DNA from: a virus
IMG/VR virus record: IMGVR_UViG_3300017605_000543
Location: 1-49,882 of that record
DNA length: 49,882 bases
Reading direction: 5' to 3' (one strand)
In this document: piece by piece, positions 22,675 through 31,760 of the stretch
How the letters are laid out: each line of letters starts with the position of its first letter
Numbering within the stretch: the first letter of the stretch is position 1
The notes under the pieces: generated by a model
What the model saw: only the letters and a program-made list of their open reading frames with translations
The model's database searches: none
Told to the model about the DNA's origin: nothing
Position numbers and translations under genes: made by a program

Positions 22675-23994
22675 CTAAACCAAAGGCATCTTGCGAACGC
22701 GCACGGAAGCCGTGGCGATGATCGTCAAGAATTCGATCTCATATGCCGTGACCGCGTTGACGCCCGCGGCCGGGTTGTCGTCTGACACGCCCGAGTCACG
22801 CAGGATCGTACGACCTGCAATCGACAGCGTGAGCGTGCGGCTGCCGGTGGCGTCTTGCTTGACGTACACGCGCAACATCACGCCATCGACGCCACCTGTT
22901 AGGGTTAGTGTCGAGTTGCCTGTCAGGGTGTTAGATGCAGCCCACACCGCACCGAAACCCGCAACGGCGATCGATGCTGCGTTGGTTGCCCACGCAAACG
23001 CAGTGAAAAGCCCAAGCACGGCGTGCACGTGGTTGGCTCGAGCCAACCCAGTGCCGGATCCGGCACTGTTTGCACCGCCGGCAGTCAGCGAAACCGCGGT
23101 GCTAACCAGAACGGCATGCGTGTGATCCTCATGCGCGGCCGCCGTGCCCACGCCAACCACGGCCGCAGTCGCGCCAACACTGGACGGTGCCACGTTCGTA
23201 AGCGCGAGCCCGGCCGGCAGGTTCGCAAACCCCGCGTGCGTCGCATCTACCGCGATCAGAGCTTGTCCCGCAGTCGGCACGGGCGATCCTGTTATGTCGA
23301 CCTGCTGCCCACTCGCGAGCTGCAAACGCTTAGCACCGCCGGCCGTATCGCTGACTAAACCCCAGATCGAACTCCCATCTTCGTGGTAGAAAATCCACTC
23401 GTAATTCGCGCCTGGCAGCAGCACCGCAGACGGGCCACGCAGGCCGTCTAGCCCTTGGATTTCCGATGTCCCGAGCACTTGGACTGTCACGGGTACCGTG
23501 ACGTCGCGATGCACGTACAGGCCGAAACGCGCATCGACGGGCGGAGCTTCGAGCGACGACACGATATACACAACGGCGGACGTAGTACCCACCGGCGGCT
23601 GCCAGATAAACCCCCACGTCCCCGGCAAGATCGTGGCAACGCCCGTGGTGCTAGTCCAAAATTTGATTGACGCGTCATAGTGCAGGCCCGGCACGCGCCA
23701 CACCGCGTGATCTGCGTCCGTCGCGGTCAAGACCTGACCTTCGACGGGCGGCGCGGACGCGGCGACGTCGACGGGCGCGCCCGTCGTATCGAGCGCAACT
23801 GCTATGCCCCCCGCATCCGCACCCGGGACACCCTGCGGACCTTGGGGACCCGGCGCACCGTCCGCACCGTCCGCACCGGGCGCACCGGGCGCACCGTCCG
23901 CACCGGGCGGGCCTGCAGGTCCGGGTGCGCCCTGCGGACTAACAGTGACTGTTAGCGTGGGCGGCGTGGGTATTACGACTGTAAAATCAGCCAT
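22675..23994 (-). CDS. Tail fibre with collagen-like repeats and HxH motifs
   Basis: The ATG at 23994 has GAGGG 9 nt upstream and is preferred over ATG 24009. The 439-aa product begins with a short beta segment, then about 14 Gly-X-Y triplets (residues about 22-62), a collagen-like trimeric shaft. Two His-rich turns, HEDHTHAV and ARANHVHAV, are the metal-binding repeats seen in long tail fibres. The C-terminal domain (TLTGNSTLTLTGGVDGVMLRV) is beta-rich and probably contacts the receptor. It follows a second fibre gene in the same operon. Confidence 0.8.
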   Translation of the reverse strand: MADFTVVIPTPPTLTVTVSPQGAPGPAGPPGADGAPGAPGADGADGAPGPQGPQGVPGADAGGIAVALDTTGAPVDVAASAPPVEGQVLTATDADHAVWRVPGLHYDASIKFWTSTTGVATILPGTWGFIWQPPVGTTSAVVYIVSSLEAPPVDARFGLYVHRDVTVPVTVQVLGTSEIQGLDGLRGPSAVLLPGANYEWIFYHEDGSSIWGLVSDTAGGAKRLQLASGQQVDITGSPVPTAGQALIAVDATHAGFANLPAGLALTNVAPSSVGATAAVVGVGTAAAHEDHTHAVLVSTAVSLTAGGANSAGSGTGLARANHVHAVLGLFTAFAWATNAASIAVAGFGAVWAASNTLTGNSTLTLTGGVDGVMLRVYVKQDATGSRTLTLSIAGRTILRDSGVSDDNPAAGVNAVTAYEIEFLTIIATASVRVRKMPLV

Positions 23995-24010
23995 TGGATT
24001 GGCCCTCATC

Positions 24011-25507
24011 TCAACACGAAAACTCGCAAATCAGACCGCTCTCGTGCACGGACTGAGCCCCCCACCACACGACGGTTGTGCTGGATGCCCAGATGAGCCA
24101 CGCGAGATAATGCGAACCAATCGGTACTTGCAGGCTAGCTTGGCCGTTCGTCTCGGTTGCGTCTGCCGTCTGAGTGATCAGTGTGCGCGGTCTGAGACCG
24201 GTCGGCGTGGATACGGTGTCTAGGCCGACCGCCGTCACAGCTGCAAAAGTTTTCGGCTGCACTGCGGCGAGCACATCCGCACGCGTCCACGGGCCAAGTT
24301 GCCCCTGCACAAGCTCGACACGCGATGATGTTCCATTTGCAGCAACCCATGTGTTAGCGGTGGGGTGCGTGAATGTCTCCGGCGTCCAACTGCGCGTGTA
24401 ACGGAACGGCGTCAACTCTCGGTTGTCAGCATTCCAAATGTCACATTTTGCTGATGTAACGTCGTTGCCGTTCTGCACCCAGCTGATCGTCGTTGCCGAT
24501 CGCGCGAAGATCGTTCCGAGGTAGCGCGCGGTGGGCGTGCCACTGCGCACCCACACGCCGTCTTGCAACGCTAGCGCAGCTACGCGCGCGGTCGTGCTTG
24601 TCCATGGCCACAGCTCGAGCGCTGGCGTGCCGCCGATTGTTGACGGCGCGTTGCAATAGACGTCATACGGCCGCCCAGTTGTCATTCCCGACAGCGCTAG
24701 CGAGAGGCCGGCCGATGCGATGTCGAACGGAATCCACATGCTAAGAGCACTTACATACAGGCTGATCGAGCTGCCGACATACGGCAGTAGATAGATCGTG
24801 CTGATGGCGGCGTTGTCGGCCGTCATGATGGCGCTCGCTGACTCGCCGCTGATCCGACACTGGTTCACGCGCGGCAATCGGCTGAGAATGAGCTTGTCGT
24901 TTGCCGACAAAAACCCGTCCGCACTCGTTGTCGCCAACCCCGGCATTTGGTGCACGTGATCCGCGCGGTTGAATGAATTGGACGCGCCCACGCTGGTGGC
25001 GCTTCCCACGTTCAAATTCGCAGGCGACGCCACCACCACGCCGTGCGCATGGTCGGACCGCGCAAACGTAGCTGCGGCACCAGTGCCGGCCGACTGGTTC
25101 GGCGTGAGCGTGGCCGCAGCCGCAGCGGCCGGCATGGCGTGCACGTGGTCCGCTCGAGCGAGCGACGCAGAAGTACCCGTAACCACCGTGCCGCCGATCG
25201 TGAGCGCCGCAGGCGCCGCCGTAGGCAGCGCGTGCACGTGGTCCGCGTGTGCGGCTCCCACGTCCGTACCGATCGTCGCTACGGTCGTAGCAGTCACCTG
25301 TGCCGGCGCAGTCGCGGTCGTGAGCGCTGGCCGATCGGTGTCGAGGTATGTGATCCACTGGTACGCCAGATTCGCGAGCCAGTTTGCGAGCTGGGCCGTT
25401 AGGATTGTCTGCGGCAAATGGCCCGCGTCTTTTTCGGGCTCGCTGGGCTCCACGATCACCGCGGTGCCACCGGTCGCCCAGCGTGGAAGCTTGGTAGGTC
25501 TAGCCAT
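24011..25507 (-). CDS. Tail fibre / receptor-binding protein with repeated DHVH motifs
   Basis: The 498-aa product starts with an anchor segment MARPTKLPRWATGG also seen, diverged, in the protein at 27752-28951 (KLPSWATGA), suggesting attachment to the same baseplate site. Residues about 80-200 carry four repeats ending AAHADHVHALP, ARADHVHAMP, ARSDHAHGV and NRADHVHQMP, spaced 30-40 residues apart. The remainder is beta-rich with many Trp and Tyr, consistent with a carbohydrate-binding tip. It lies between the DUF2612 protein and the collagen-like fibre. Confidence 0.8.
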   Translation of the reverse strand: MARPTKLPRWATGGTAVIVEPSEPEKDAGHLPQTILTAQLANWLANLAYQWITYLDTDRPALTTATAPAQVTATTVATIGTDVGAAHADHVHALPTAAPAALTIGGTVVTGTSASLARADHVHAMPAAAAAATLTPNQSAGTGAAATFARSDHAHGVVVASPANLNVGSATSVGASNSFNRADHVHQMPGLATTSADGFLSANDKLILSRLPRVNQCRISGESASAIMTADNAAISTIYLLPYVGSSISLYVSALSMWIPFDIASAGLSLALSGMTTGRPYDVYCNAPSTIGGTPALELWPWTSTTARVAALALQDGVWVRSGTPTARYLGTIFARSATTISWVQNGNDVTSAKCDIWNADNRELTPFRYTRSWTPETFTHPTANTWVAANGTSSRVELVQGQLGPWTRADVLAAVQPKTFAAVTAVGLDTVSTPTGLRPRTLITQTADATETNGQASLQVPIGSHYLAWLIWASSTTVVWWGAQSVHESGLICEFSC

Positions 25508-25511
25508 TGTG

Positions 25512-26171
25512 TCACCCTCCTAACAGTGCGCGGTCGAAGCCGAAATCCGGCCCGCCGCCGTCAAACGTAAAAGACTCAAGCGCGACGACTCCGCCGCCAT
25601 CAGATGCAAAGACAAACCGCCCAGCATCGAAGCCCAGCGGTGACGCCGCGATCGGCACATCGGCAGGCGCGAAAGTGAACACGGCAGGCCAGGCAACGTT
25701 ACTCCACGTCGCCAGGAACCGCACGCCGGCTGCTTTGGCCGGCACGATCAGCTGCGCGATCTGCAGGCCGGTGTGTGAGTCCAGCGCGCCCATGTCGAGG
25801 ATGAAAGACGCCGGGAAGTACTCCCGCAGGATCACCGTATTGCCGCCGGCAAGCTTGTCTGCGATGGCGATGATCTGCTCGGTCGTACCGCTCGACCGCT
25901 GCACCAGCACGCGCGCGGAAATCCACAGCCGATAGGTTTCATCGTCGCGCCCGTCGCGCGGCTGGCCCACGATCTCACCCAGCAGATCGAGCGTGGCACC
26001 GCTGGCCGTGGCGAGATGCCGCTCCGTGTAGAGCTGCCAGTAAGCATCTTCCACCGCCTGCAGCTCTGACACCCACGACCCGAGCAACGCAGACGTGCGC
26101 GGCTTGCGGTAGCGCTCGATCAGCCGTGCCACCGCGCGCGTCACGTGGTCCGGTACGTACTCGAGCGTCAT
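25512..26171 (-). CDS. Baseplate/tail-fibre connector protein (DUF2612-like)
   Basis: The ATG at 26171 is in an ATGA overlap with the baseplate J stop. The 219-aa product has a helical N-terminal half (LIERYRKPRTSALLGSWVSE, ATLDLLGEIVGQPRDGRDDETYRLWI) typical of DUF2612 and P2 gpI-like proteins, including the GQPRxGxxDExYR segment. The C-terminal part is beta-rich. Proteins of this type link the baseplate wedge to fibres, and the next gene downstream is indeed a fibre. Confidence 0.85.
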   Translation of the reverse strand: MTLEYVPDHVTRAVARLIERYRKPRTSALLGSWVSELQAVEDAYWQLYTERHLATASGATLDLLGEIVGQPRDGRDDETYRLWISARVLVQRSSGTTEQIIAIADKLAGGNTVILREYFPASFILDMGALDSHTGLQIAQLIVPAKAAGVRFLATWSNVAWPAVFTFAPADVPIAASPLGFDAGRFVFASDGGGVVALESFTFDGGGPDFGFDRALLGG

Positions 26172-27373
26172 GGGATTGGCACCACTGAGATCCGTGTTGT
26201 GTCTACGGTGCCCACCTGGCGCTGCGTGGTGGTCACGGCAGCCACGCCGCTGGCGTAGTTTGATGATACGGTCGACACACGACACTCAGCGTTCAAAACG
26301 CCGGCTTGCTGCATGGCGATCGTCACAAACTGGCCGGCGTACACTGCGTCGCCCACGTCCAAGTACCCGGGCGATCCTGGCGTTTCGGCCGATGCCGCGA
26401 TCGCATCCTTGAGTGCCGCATCGCCCACGTAATCAGCTGCCACGACCGTCACCCGCAGAGCTACATAGATCGCCAGTTCGGTGGGCCGGGAAAAGCCGAT
26501 CGTGTGCGTGATGCCTTCCGAATCGACCACCGGCACGCTGATTTGCCCGTAGGCCAAGATGCCTGCGGGCTTGTTGATCCAAATCAGTGTCGCGATGTTG
26601 TCGTCGTCGTCACTGCCGATCGCGGAGCGCACCACCGCTTCGAAAGAGTGCGGCGGCAAACCATCGACGGACACCGTATCGCTGGTGTTTTCGATCACCG
26701 ATGCGGCCAGCACCGTGGACAAGCCCAGCAGATCGGCGCGTATGCCTGCGACCGTGCCGCCGCCCTGCGCTGCGAGCTCATCCGTACGCCGCTGCCGGTA
26801 CGCGGCATCGGATTCGATGTCTGATCCGAGCTCCGCGTCTAGGGCATTGGTGATGGAAGTCCAGCCAGTGATCAGCGTATCGCGTACCGTGAGCGTGCCT
26901 GCGTTCGCGATCGTCGGGCCGGTGGCCATCGCCTCGAAAGGCACCTGCAGCGTGGCAGGCGAGCCCGTGGCGTTCGCCATCGCCACCGAGTTGGTGAACC
27001 GTGCCGCACCGTTGCCCAGCACCGAGGCAACGGCTGTCAGCGCCGGGATCGATGTCGAGGCTGCCAGGACCACCGTGCAGACGACACGCGACACCGTGGC
27101 ATCTTCGCGGAGCGAGTTGGTGAGCGAATACAAAGCATCCTGCGACTGGCCGGTGGCCTTGTCGGGATCCATCGCGTCATACAGCGCCTCACCGAGCTCC
27201 CACAGTTCCGCGACTTCCGCCGCCATGATGCCATTCAGTTGCCCGATCAGGCCAAACTGTGACGTGTCGATGCCGGGATCGATGTTGGCGCGCTGCTGGG
27301 CGACGAAACCCGCTTCGACGTCCTCAAGAGTCTTGGCGACGAAACCCGCATCCGTTAGGCCGTAGACGGTCAC
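26168..27373 (-). CDS. Baseplate J-like wedge protein
   Basis: The GTG at 27373 overlaps the gp25-like stop (GTGA). The 401-aa product shows the baseplate J architecture: N-terminal FVAKTLEDVEAGFVAQQRANIDPG, a helical region with GIMAAEVAELWELGEALYDAMDP, a central beta domain, then SDIESDAAYRQRRTDELAAQGG and a C-terminal domain starting with VEVVDSEG-like sequence. This wedge protein builds the arms of contractile tails and transmits the contraction signal. Its presence is strong evidence for a myovirus. Confidence 0.92.
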   Translation of the reverse strand: MTVYGLTDAGFVAKTLEDVEAGFVAQQRANIDPGIDTSQFGLIGQLNGIMAAEVAELWELGEALYDAMDPDKATGQSQDALYSLTNSLREDATVSRVVCTVVLAASTSIPALTAVASVLGNGAARFTNSVAMANATGSPATLQVPFEAMATGPTIANAGTLTVRDTLITGWTSITNALDAELGSDIESDAAYRQRRTDELAAQGGGTVAGIRADLLGLSTVLAASVIENTSDTVSVDGLPPHSFEAVVRSAIGSDDDDNIATLIWINKPAGILAYGQISVPVVDSEGITHTIGFSRPTELAIYVALRVTVVAADYVGDAALKDAIAASAETPGSPGYLDVGDAVYAGQFVTIAMQQAGVLNAECRVSTVSSNYASGVAAVTTTQRQVGTVDTTRISVVPIP

Positions 27374-27747
27374 GGTGCACCCCCGATCGTTTCGTTCAAT
27401 TGCAGCGTGGCCTGGCCGCCCTCGACATACGTCACGCTAGCCGTCACCGTGAGCACGCGCGTGGGCGCATCGAATGCGAATCGCAGATCGGTCACGTCTT
27501 GCACGCCGGGCGTTTCCCGGGATGCGCGAGCAAACAAGCCGCGAAGCACTGTTTTTGAAGGGTTTTTGATGAGGATCAAATTCTGGTAGTCGATACCGAG
27601 CGACAGATCCCGGAAGCACTCGCCCAGAAACATCGTCATGTGGGTTTCCCACGCTTGCGCCACGGCCGCAGCACCGGTCACAAGCTGGGCGGCGCCTGCG
27701 ACTAGCAGCAAATCATCGTCCACGGTGCTGACAGCTAGGTCTGACAT
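27370..27747 (-). CDS. Baseplate wedge protein, gp25/W-like
   Basis: The ATG at 27747 lies 5 bp after the preceding stop. The 125-aa product (DLAVSTVDDDLLLVAGAAQL, THMTMFLGECFRDLSLGIDY, RASRETPGVQDVTDLRFAFD, VTASVTYVEGG) has the size and beta-alpha layout of the gp25-like wedge initiator that nucleates the sheath. Position directly before baseplate J supports this. The alternative name DUF2634-like would carry the same role. Confidence 0.82.
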   Translation of the reverse strand: MSDLAVSTVDDDLLLVAGAAQLVTGAAAVAQAWETHMTMFLGECFRDLSLGIDYQNLILIKNPSKTVLRGLFARASRETPGVQDVTDLRFAFDAPTRVLTVTASVTYVEGGQATLQLNETIGGAP

Positions 27748-27751
27748 GGGC

Positions 27752-28951
27752 TTACCGATCAACCACAAGACTGTTAGCCGCGCGAATGGGCCCGGATGCA
27801 CGCAGCTTGGCATCAGCCGCTACGTAAATCAGCCGCCCTACCCCGGCACCATTGGGCGGTGCGCACAGCCCGCGGAACGCTCCACGCCGTGCAAGCGTCG
27901 TGTGGGCACCGCCCGGCACGCTGACAGCCTGCCAGCGCGATGGTTCAAGGGCCCAGCGCAGTGACGCATCCACACCGCGCACCCACAGCGCGCCAAAGCC
28001 GTCGAACACTTCCCACACATTCGCGCTTGCCGCTGGCGTGAGCCCTGCATCTGTCCAGGTGGTGCCGCCGTCCGCTGATACGCGCACGGTCCACAATGCG
28101 CCGGCCGACTTCGCACACACCGCTAGCAGGTCGCTTTCGCGGCAGTGCGCGAGACTCAATAGCCCGCCGCCTGTCAGGCCGTGCGCGCCTGCAGCGCTCC
28201 ACGTCACGCCGTGGTCCGTAGATATCATCGTGTTGCCGTTGCCAAACACAACCACGAATCGATCGCGTATCCCGTCCCACACGATGCAGCGCTGCATGGC
28301 GCCGGCAAAGTTGCCTGTGCCTGCGACTTCCGTGCATGCCGTGCTGCCGATCGGCACGCGACCATAAAAACTGTCAGTGTCTGACAATACAATCGTATTC
28401 ACCGAATCGGACGCGGCTGCCATCCACACGCGCGCGGTGCCCGTTATGGCGCTTGAAGTCAAAGTGCCGCTGCTATCCGTGACTCGCAACAGGCCCGCTG
28501 GTTGTCCAAAAGCCATCCAATGCGTTTGGACAAACGTCACGCCGTAAGTATCCAACGGCAGGCCCGTGGAACCTGTACGGGTATCGCTGGGCGCATTGAT
28601 CGCGCCGCCGGCAGCAAAGAAGCTGCCGGCACTCGTGAAACCGCCGATCCATCGGCCGTCGTCTGCGTCGAAGCCGATCGCGCCCAGCGCTGTATATCCA
28701 CCTGCCAAACCCGCCACCGCGGCACTTGCCGGAAGTGCGGTCAACACGGGCGCCATCACAGCCGCTTCGAGCGCTGCAGTTCGCGACGAAAGATCGGCAA
28801 CCCACTGGCCTACGAGATTTTGCCAGTAGTTGAAAAAACTCGCAGGCGGCTGCTCACCCGGCACCCAGCCTTGCGCCTTTTTCCCGTCGCTGGGCTCGAG
28901 TATCGAAGCGGCGCCGGTCGCCCATGATGGTAATTTCGGTGGTGCTGGCAT
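27752..28951 (-). CDS. Tail protein with Asp-box (BNR-like) beta-propeller, fibre-type anchor
   Basis: The 399-aa product has an N-terminal anchor PPKLPSWATGAASILEPSDG and FFNYWQNLVGQWV, matching in pattern the N-terminus of the fibre at 25507. The body holds at least two Asp-boxes (MISTDHGVTWSAAG, SADGGTTWTDAG), the SxDxGxTW signature of sialidase-like propellers. This suggests a glycan-binding or glycan-degrading tail component. Catalytic residues cannot be assigned. It lies between the spike and the gp25-like gene, unusual for a fibre. Confidence 0.75.
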   Translation of the reverse strand: MPAPPKLPSWATGAASILEPSDGKKAQGWVPGEQPPASFFNYWQNLVGQWVADLSSRTAALEAAVMAPVLTALPASAAVAGLAGGYTALGAIGFDADDGRWIGGFTSAGSFFAAGGAINAPSDTRTGSTGLPLDTYGVTFVQTHWMAFGQPAGLLRVTDSSGTLTSSAITGTARVWMAAASDSVNTIVLSDTDSFYGRVPIGSTACTEVAGTGNFAGAMQRCIVWDGIRDRFVVVFGNGNTMISTDHGVTWSAAGAHGLTGGGLLSLAHCRESDLLAVCAKSAGALWTVRVSADGGTTWTDAGLTPAASANVWEVFDGFGALWVRGVDASLRWALEPSRWQAVSVPGGAHTTLARRGAFRGLCAPPNGAGVGRLIYVAADAKLRASGPIRAANSLVVDR

Positions 28952-28957
28952 GGTTGA

Positions 28958-29707
28958 TCAGGTCGCTTTCGTCTTGGTGGCGGCCACGCTGGCCGGTGAG
29001 CTCGGAATCGCAACCGTTGTCGAATCAAACACGCCTGCAGCGGCCGGACCGTTCGCCGCGGCACCGGCACCCACGTTCGTAAAACCAGTGCTGATCGCGC
29101 TTTTCAAGTCTGCAATATCGCCCTTAACGCGATCGAGCTCCGTGGCCACCAAGTTGGCGAGCGCCACGTATTGCGTGCCCTCTGCGACGACGACCGATCC
29201 ATCAGCCTTCCAGCGCTGCAGCACCGTCCCGCTGGACGTCCCGATCACCAAATCCGATGCATCCACGCCCGTAAGCAGTGCCGACCGCGGTGCGGGCCCG
29301 CAGGGCATGGCGATGGCACCTTCCAGCGAATGCATCGACAGGTCGCCCGGCATCACTGGCTGCCTCGATGCGCGCTCTGCGTTTTGTATCCAGGTGTCGA
29401 GGCTCCGCTCCGCGAACACCAGCAGCACCGTGTCACCGACTGCGAGCGGGAGCGAAATGAAAAACCCGCCGCCCTGCATGTATGCAACCGGCACCATCTG
29501 CACCACGGGCAAGGCTTCATTTTGCTGATCGCCGTTTTCGTCGATGATCACGCGCTGCAGCATCGGCTGGACGTCAACGAACTGCCGCTTGTCTGCACCG
29601 CCATCACGCACCGCAACGATCTCCGCCGGCATGCACGTGTGCAGGTCAGACATAGCCTGCTGCACAAACAACTGCTGCACGTCTAGGCCGGATGGCAGGA
29701 TCGTCAT
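28958..29707 (-). CDS. Gp138-like membrane-puncturing spike
   Basis: The ATG at 29707 gives 249 aa. The N-terminal 120 residues (LHTCMPAEIVAVRDGGADKR, VDVQPMLQRVI, VPVAYMQGGGFFISLPLAVGDTVLLVFAERSLDTW) match the OB fold of the Gp138 N-terminal domain family, followed by SALLTGVDASDLVIG and a short beta-helix-like stretch. The Ala/Gly-rich C-terminus is predicted to trimerise. The spike sits at the tip of the tube and pierces the outer membrane, hinting at a Gram-negative host. Confidence 0.82.
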   Translation of the reverse strand: MTILPSGLDVQQLFVQQAMSDLHTCMPAEIVAVRDGGADKRQFVDVQPMLQRVIIDENGDQQNEALPVVQMVPVAYMQGGGFFISLPLAVGDTVLLVFAERSLDTWIQNAERASRQPVMPGDLSMHSLEGAIAMPCGPAPRSALLTGVDASDLVIGTSSGTVLQRWKADGSVVVAEGTQYVALANLVATELDRVKGDIADLKSAISTGFTNVGAGAAANGPAAAGVFDSTTVAIPSSPASVAATKTKAT

Positions 29708-29711
29708 GGCG

Positions 29712-30548
29712 TCACGTGGAAGCCTTTCGCTGCTCTGACTTGAGCTGCAGATCGATGTACCACTCTTTCGAAAACGTAGCGCCGGTGTGCTTCGACGTTT
29801 CGATCCGGTACATGCCGGACACGTGCTCGCTTTCGACCTGCACGCGGCGGCCGGGATACACATCCGGCAAGATCAAACACCGCACGTCGCACAAGCCCTT
29901 GTTGCCGGGCTCCGGACTGCCAATCAAGCCAGTTTCCGGCGTGAGCTTGATCGCCAGCTGCGACAGCGGTGCGCCGTACGGCAAGAAAAGCAGCTCATCG
30001 TCTTGAACCGACCACTCGAGCCCGCAGCTGCGGGCCAGCCGATCGATCTCGGTTTCAATCGCACCGGCCAGCGCGTAGCCGTTGAAAAACGTCGTGGCTT
30101 TGGTGCCTGCGATCTGGGCGTTGACGATGCGCTGTGCTGAGTTGCCGAGCCGCACGCCCATGGCTTTGGCGGCGGCGTTCAATACGTCACCCACCGTGGA
30201 GCCCGGGGCGAATGACTTTACGATGCGCGCCTTGCGCGCGCGCCTGCCAGAATCGGACGTGATGGTAGTCACCCACGTAGGGCCCTGCCGCGACGATGTG
30301 ACGTCCCGCAAGTCACCGCGGAAAAGCAGCGACGTCCCGTCCACGTAACCCGCCGTGATCGACACATACACCCGCTCGAGCTCTTGCAAGTGCTTGCGGT
30401 GCGTGGCTGACAGGTTGTGCACCTTGAGCTCGCAGCTGTTGGGCGTCTTGGCTGATAGCGACTTGGAAATTTCAAACGACAGGGCGAAGCCGTCGAGCTG
30501 CAGCGTATCGACCTGCACCGTGATGGCCCTGCCAAACAGCTTAGTCAC
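29712..30548 (-). CDS. Baseplate hub protein
   Basis: The GTG at 30548 overlaps the previous stop by GTGA; longer readings upstream are Arg-rich shadows. The 278-aa product has a beta-rich N-terminal domain (ITVQVDTLQLDGFALSFEISKSL, CELKVHNLSATHRKHLQ, VSITAGYVDGTSLLFRGDLRDV) typical of hub proteins of the gp27/XkdQ or Pam3 hub type. It then has KSFAPGSTVGDVLNAAAKAMGV and GLEWSVQDDELLFLP. It should cap the tube and hold the spike encoded next. Confidence 0.82.
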   Translation of the reverse strand: MTKLFGRAITVQVDTLQLDGFALSFEISKSLSAKTPNSCELKVHNLSATHRKHLQELERVYVSITAGYVDGTSLLFRGDLRDVTSSRQGPTWVTTITSDSGRRARKARIVKSFAPGSTVGDVLNAAAKAMGVRLGNSAQRIVNAQIAGTKATTFFNGYALAGAIETEIDRLARSCGLEWSVQDDELLFLPYGAPLSQLAIKLTPETGLIGSPEPGNKGLCDVRCLILPDVYPGRRVQVESEHVSGMYRIETSKHTGATFSKEWYIDLQLKSEQRKAST

Positions 30549-30871
30549 CGCAGCACCAGCGCTTCGACGTAGTACAGGACCCAGCGATCGCCGAATCCCG
30601 CTTGCGTGGGGTTGTCTGCGGGCCCTGACATGTCGAGCAAGACTAATTCGCCCGGCGGCCGTATGGCCGACACCACGCGGCGCAGCAGCGGCCACGCCGG
30701 CACCAGCGCGACCGATAGCGCGATCGGCTCATCGTCCAGCGTGCGCAGATCCATATGCCACGTGCTCGATCTATCCGACCACCGGAACCGAAAAGCATAC
30801 GTCACCCCGTCCAGGTCTGACTGCTGAGTTACCAGTGGGTGCGACGTCGTATTGATTCGCATGAGCGCCAT
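30545..30871 (-). CDS. Baseplate plug protein (Pam3 gp18-like, DUF6983)
   Basis: The ATG at 30871 gives 108 aa. The pattern of short beta strands with LDGVTYAFRFRWSDRSSTWHMDLRTLDDEPI, PPGELVLLDMSG and FGDRWVLYYVEAL fits the baseplate plug family named after cyanophage Pam3. The plug closes the hub lumen before contraction. It is located between the Dit-like and hub genes, as in Pam3-type tails. Confidence 0.8.
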   Translation of the reverse strand: MALMRINTTSHPLVTQQSDLDGVTYAFRFRWSDRSSTWHMDLRTLDDEPIALSVALVPAWPLLRRVVSAIRPPGELVLLDMSGPADNPTQAGFGDRWVLYYVEALVLR

Positions 30872-30875
30872 CGCA

Positions 30876-31751
30876 TCACCCTCCGAAACCCGGCAGGCCG
30901 GACAACAAGCCCTTGAAAGCGTCGGGCCCGAGCAGCTTGGCCTTTTCCAGCAGCGACGCCCGCAGCTGGGCTTTTGCAGAGTCTGACAACGTGGCCGGGT
31001 TGGTTTCCGTGGTCGTTTGCTTGCCGCGCGACACGGCCGGCTTCCCACGCTCATCCGCCGGGACTGGCACCGTTTGCGCTGCGACCGTGCGCATCACCTT
31101 GCAGCTTGCGGAAAACTTGAGAGTGTTACGCCCGATCTCACCGCTGCGCTCGAATGACAGATCCGACAGCGCCACCGTGTCGTACACTTCCAAGCCCGTC
31201 ACCAGCTGCACGGGCTGGGCGGCGTCCACGATCTGACACAGCGCGTCGTACACCGCGCGCACGCGATCGAAATCCTCGGTAAATGTCAGCGCTGACACCT
31301 GCCAACCCCGGTATGCCGTGCGGTCCACGTTGATCTGCTCTGCGGCGTACTTGCGGCGCGGCAGCTGGGTGGGTAACCCGAGTGCACCTGTTAGGTTGCT
31401 GGCGAGCGCCAGGGCTTGCCCAAAGCCCGGGATTCGCTGCAGGCCGTACGTCGTGGGCTCGCCCTCGATTTCGATCGTGTTGGGCGGCACGCGTGGCAGG
31501 GTGTTGGGCGCGGCGTTGATCTGGTACCCCGCACGCGACGCCCGCGCCGATCCGATGTGTGACAGCGGCTCCTCGATCGGATAGTTCGTAACCAACCCAT
31601 CGATCCGAATCGTGCGCGGCGTGGGCCGGATGTTGTCAGTCACATCGGGCCCGGTTTCGACCGGATGCTCTGACACTTCGGCGCTGAGTGAGTGCGTCTC
31701 GCTCACCGACACATCGATCCATATCGTGCCTATTTCAACGTGTGTCGGCAT
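30876..31751 (-). CDS. Dit-like baseplate protein
   Basis: The 291-aa product has an N-terminal beta domain with THVEIGTIWIDVSVSETHSLSA and PRTIRIDGLVTNYPIEEP, the signature of the Dit-like N-terminal domain that surrounds the tube end. A second beta domain (GWQVSALTFTEDFDRVRAVY, LVTGLEVYDTVALSDLSFER) follows, and the last 60 residues are helical. It connects tape measure, tube and hub. It lies directly after the tape measure gene, the conserved order. Confidence 0.82.
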   Translation of the reverse strand: MPTHVEIGTIWIDVSVSETHSLSAEVSEHPVETGPDVTDNIRPTPRTIRIDGLVTNYPIEEPLSHIGSARASRAGYQINAAPNTLPRVPPNTIEIEGEPTTYGLQRIPGFGQALALASNLTGALGLPTQLPRRKYAAEQINVDRTAYRGWQVSALTFTEDFDRVRAVYDALCQIVDAAQPVQLVTGLEVYDTVALSDLSFERSGEIGRNTLKFSASCKVMRTVAAQTVPVPADERGKPAVSRGKQTTTETNPATLSDSAKAQLRASLLEKAKLLGPDAFKGLLSGLPGFGG

Positions 31752-31760
31752 GGTCGTGCG

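Noticed and set aside
23667-24223. Plus-strand Pro/Arg-rich frames opposite the collagen-like fibre
   Set aside because: They are antisense shadows of the Gly-X-Y repeats and have no ribosome site or operon context.
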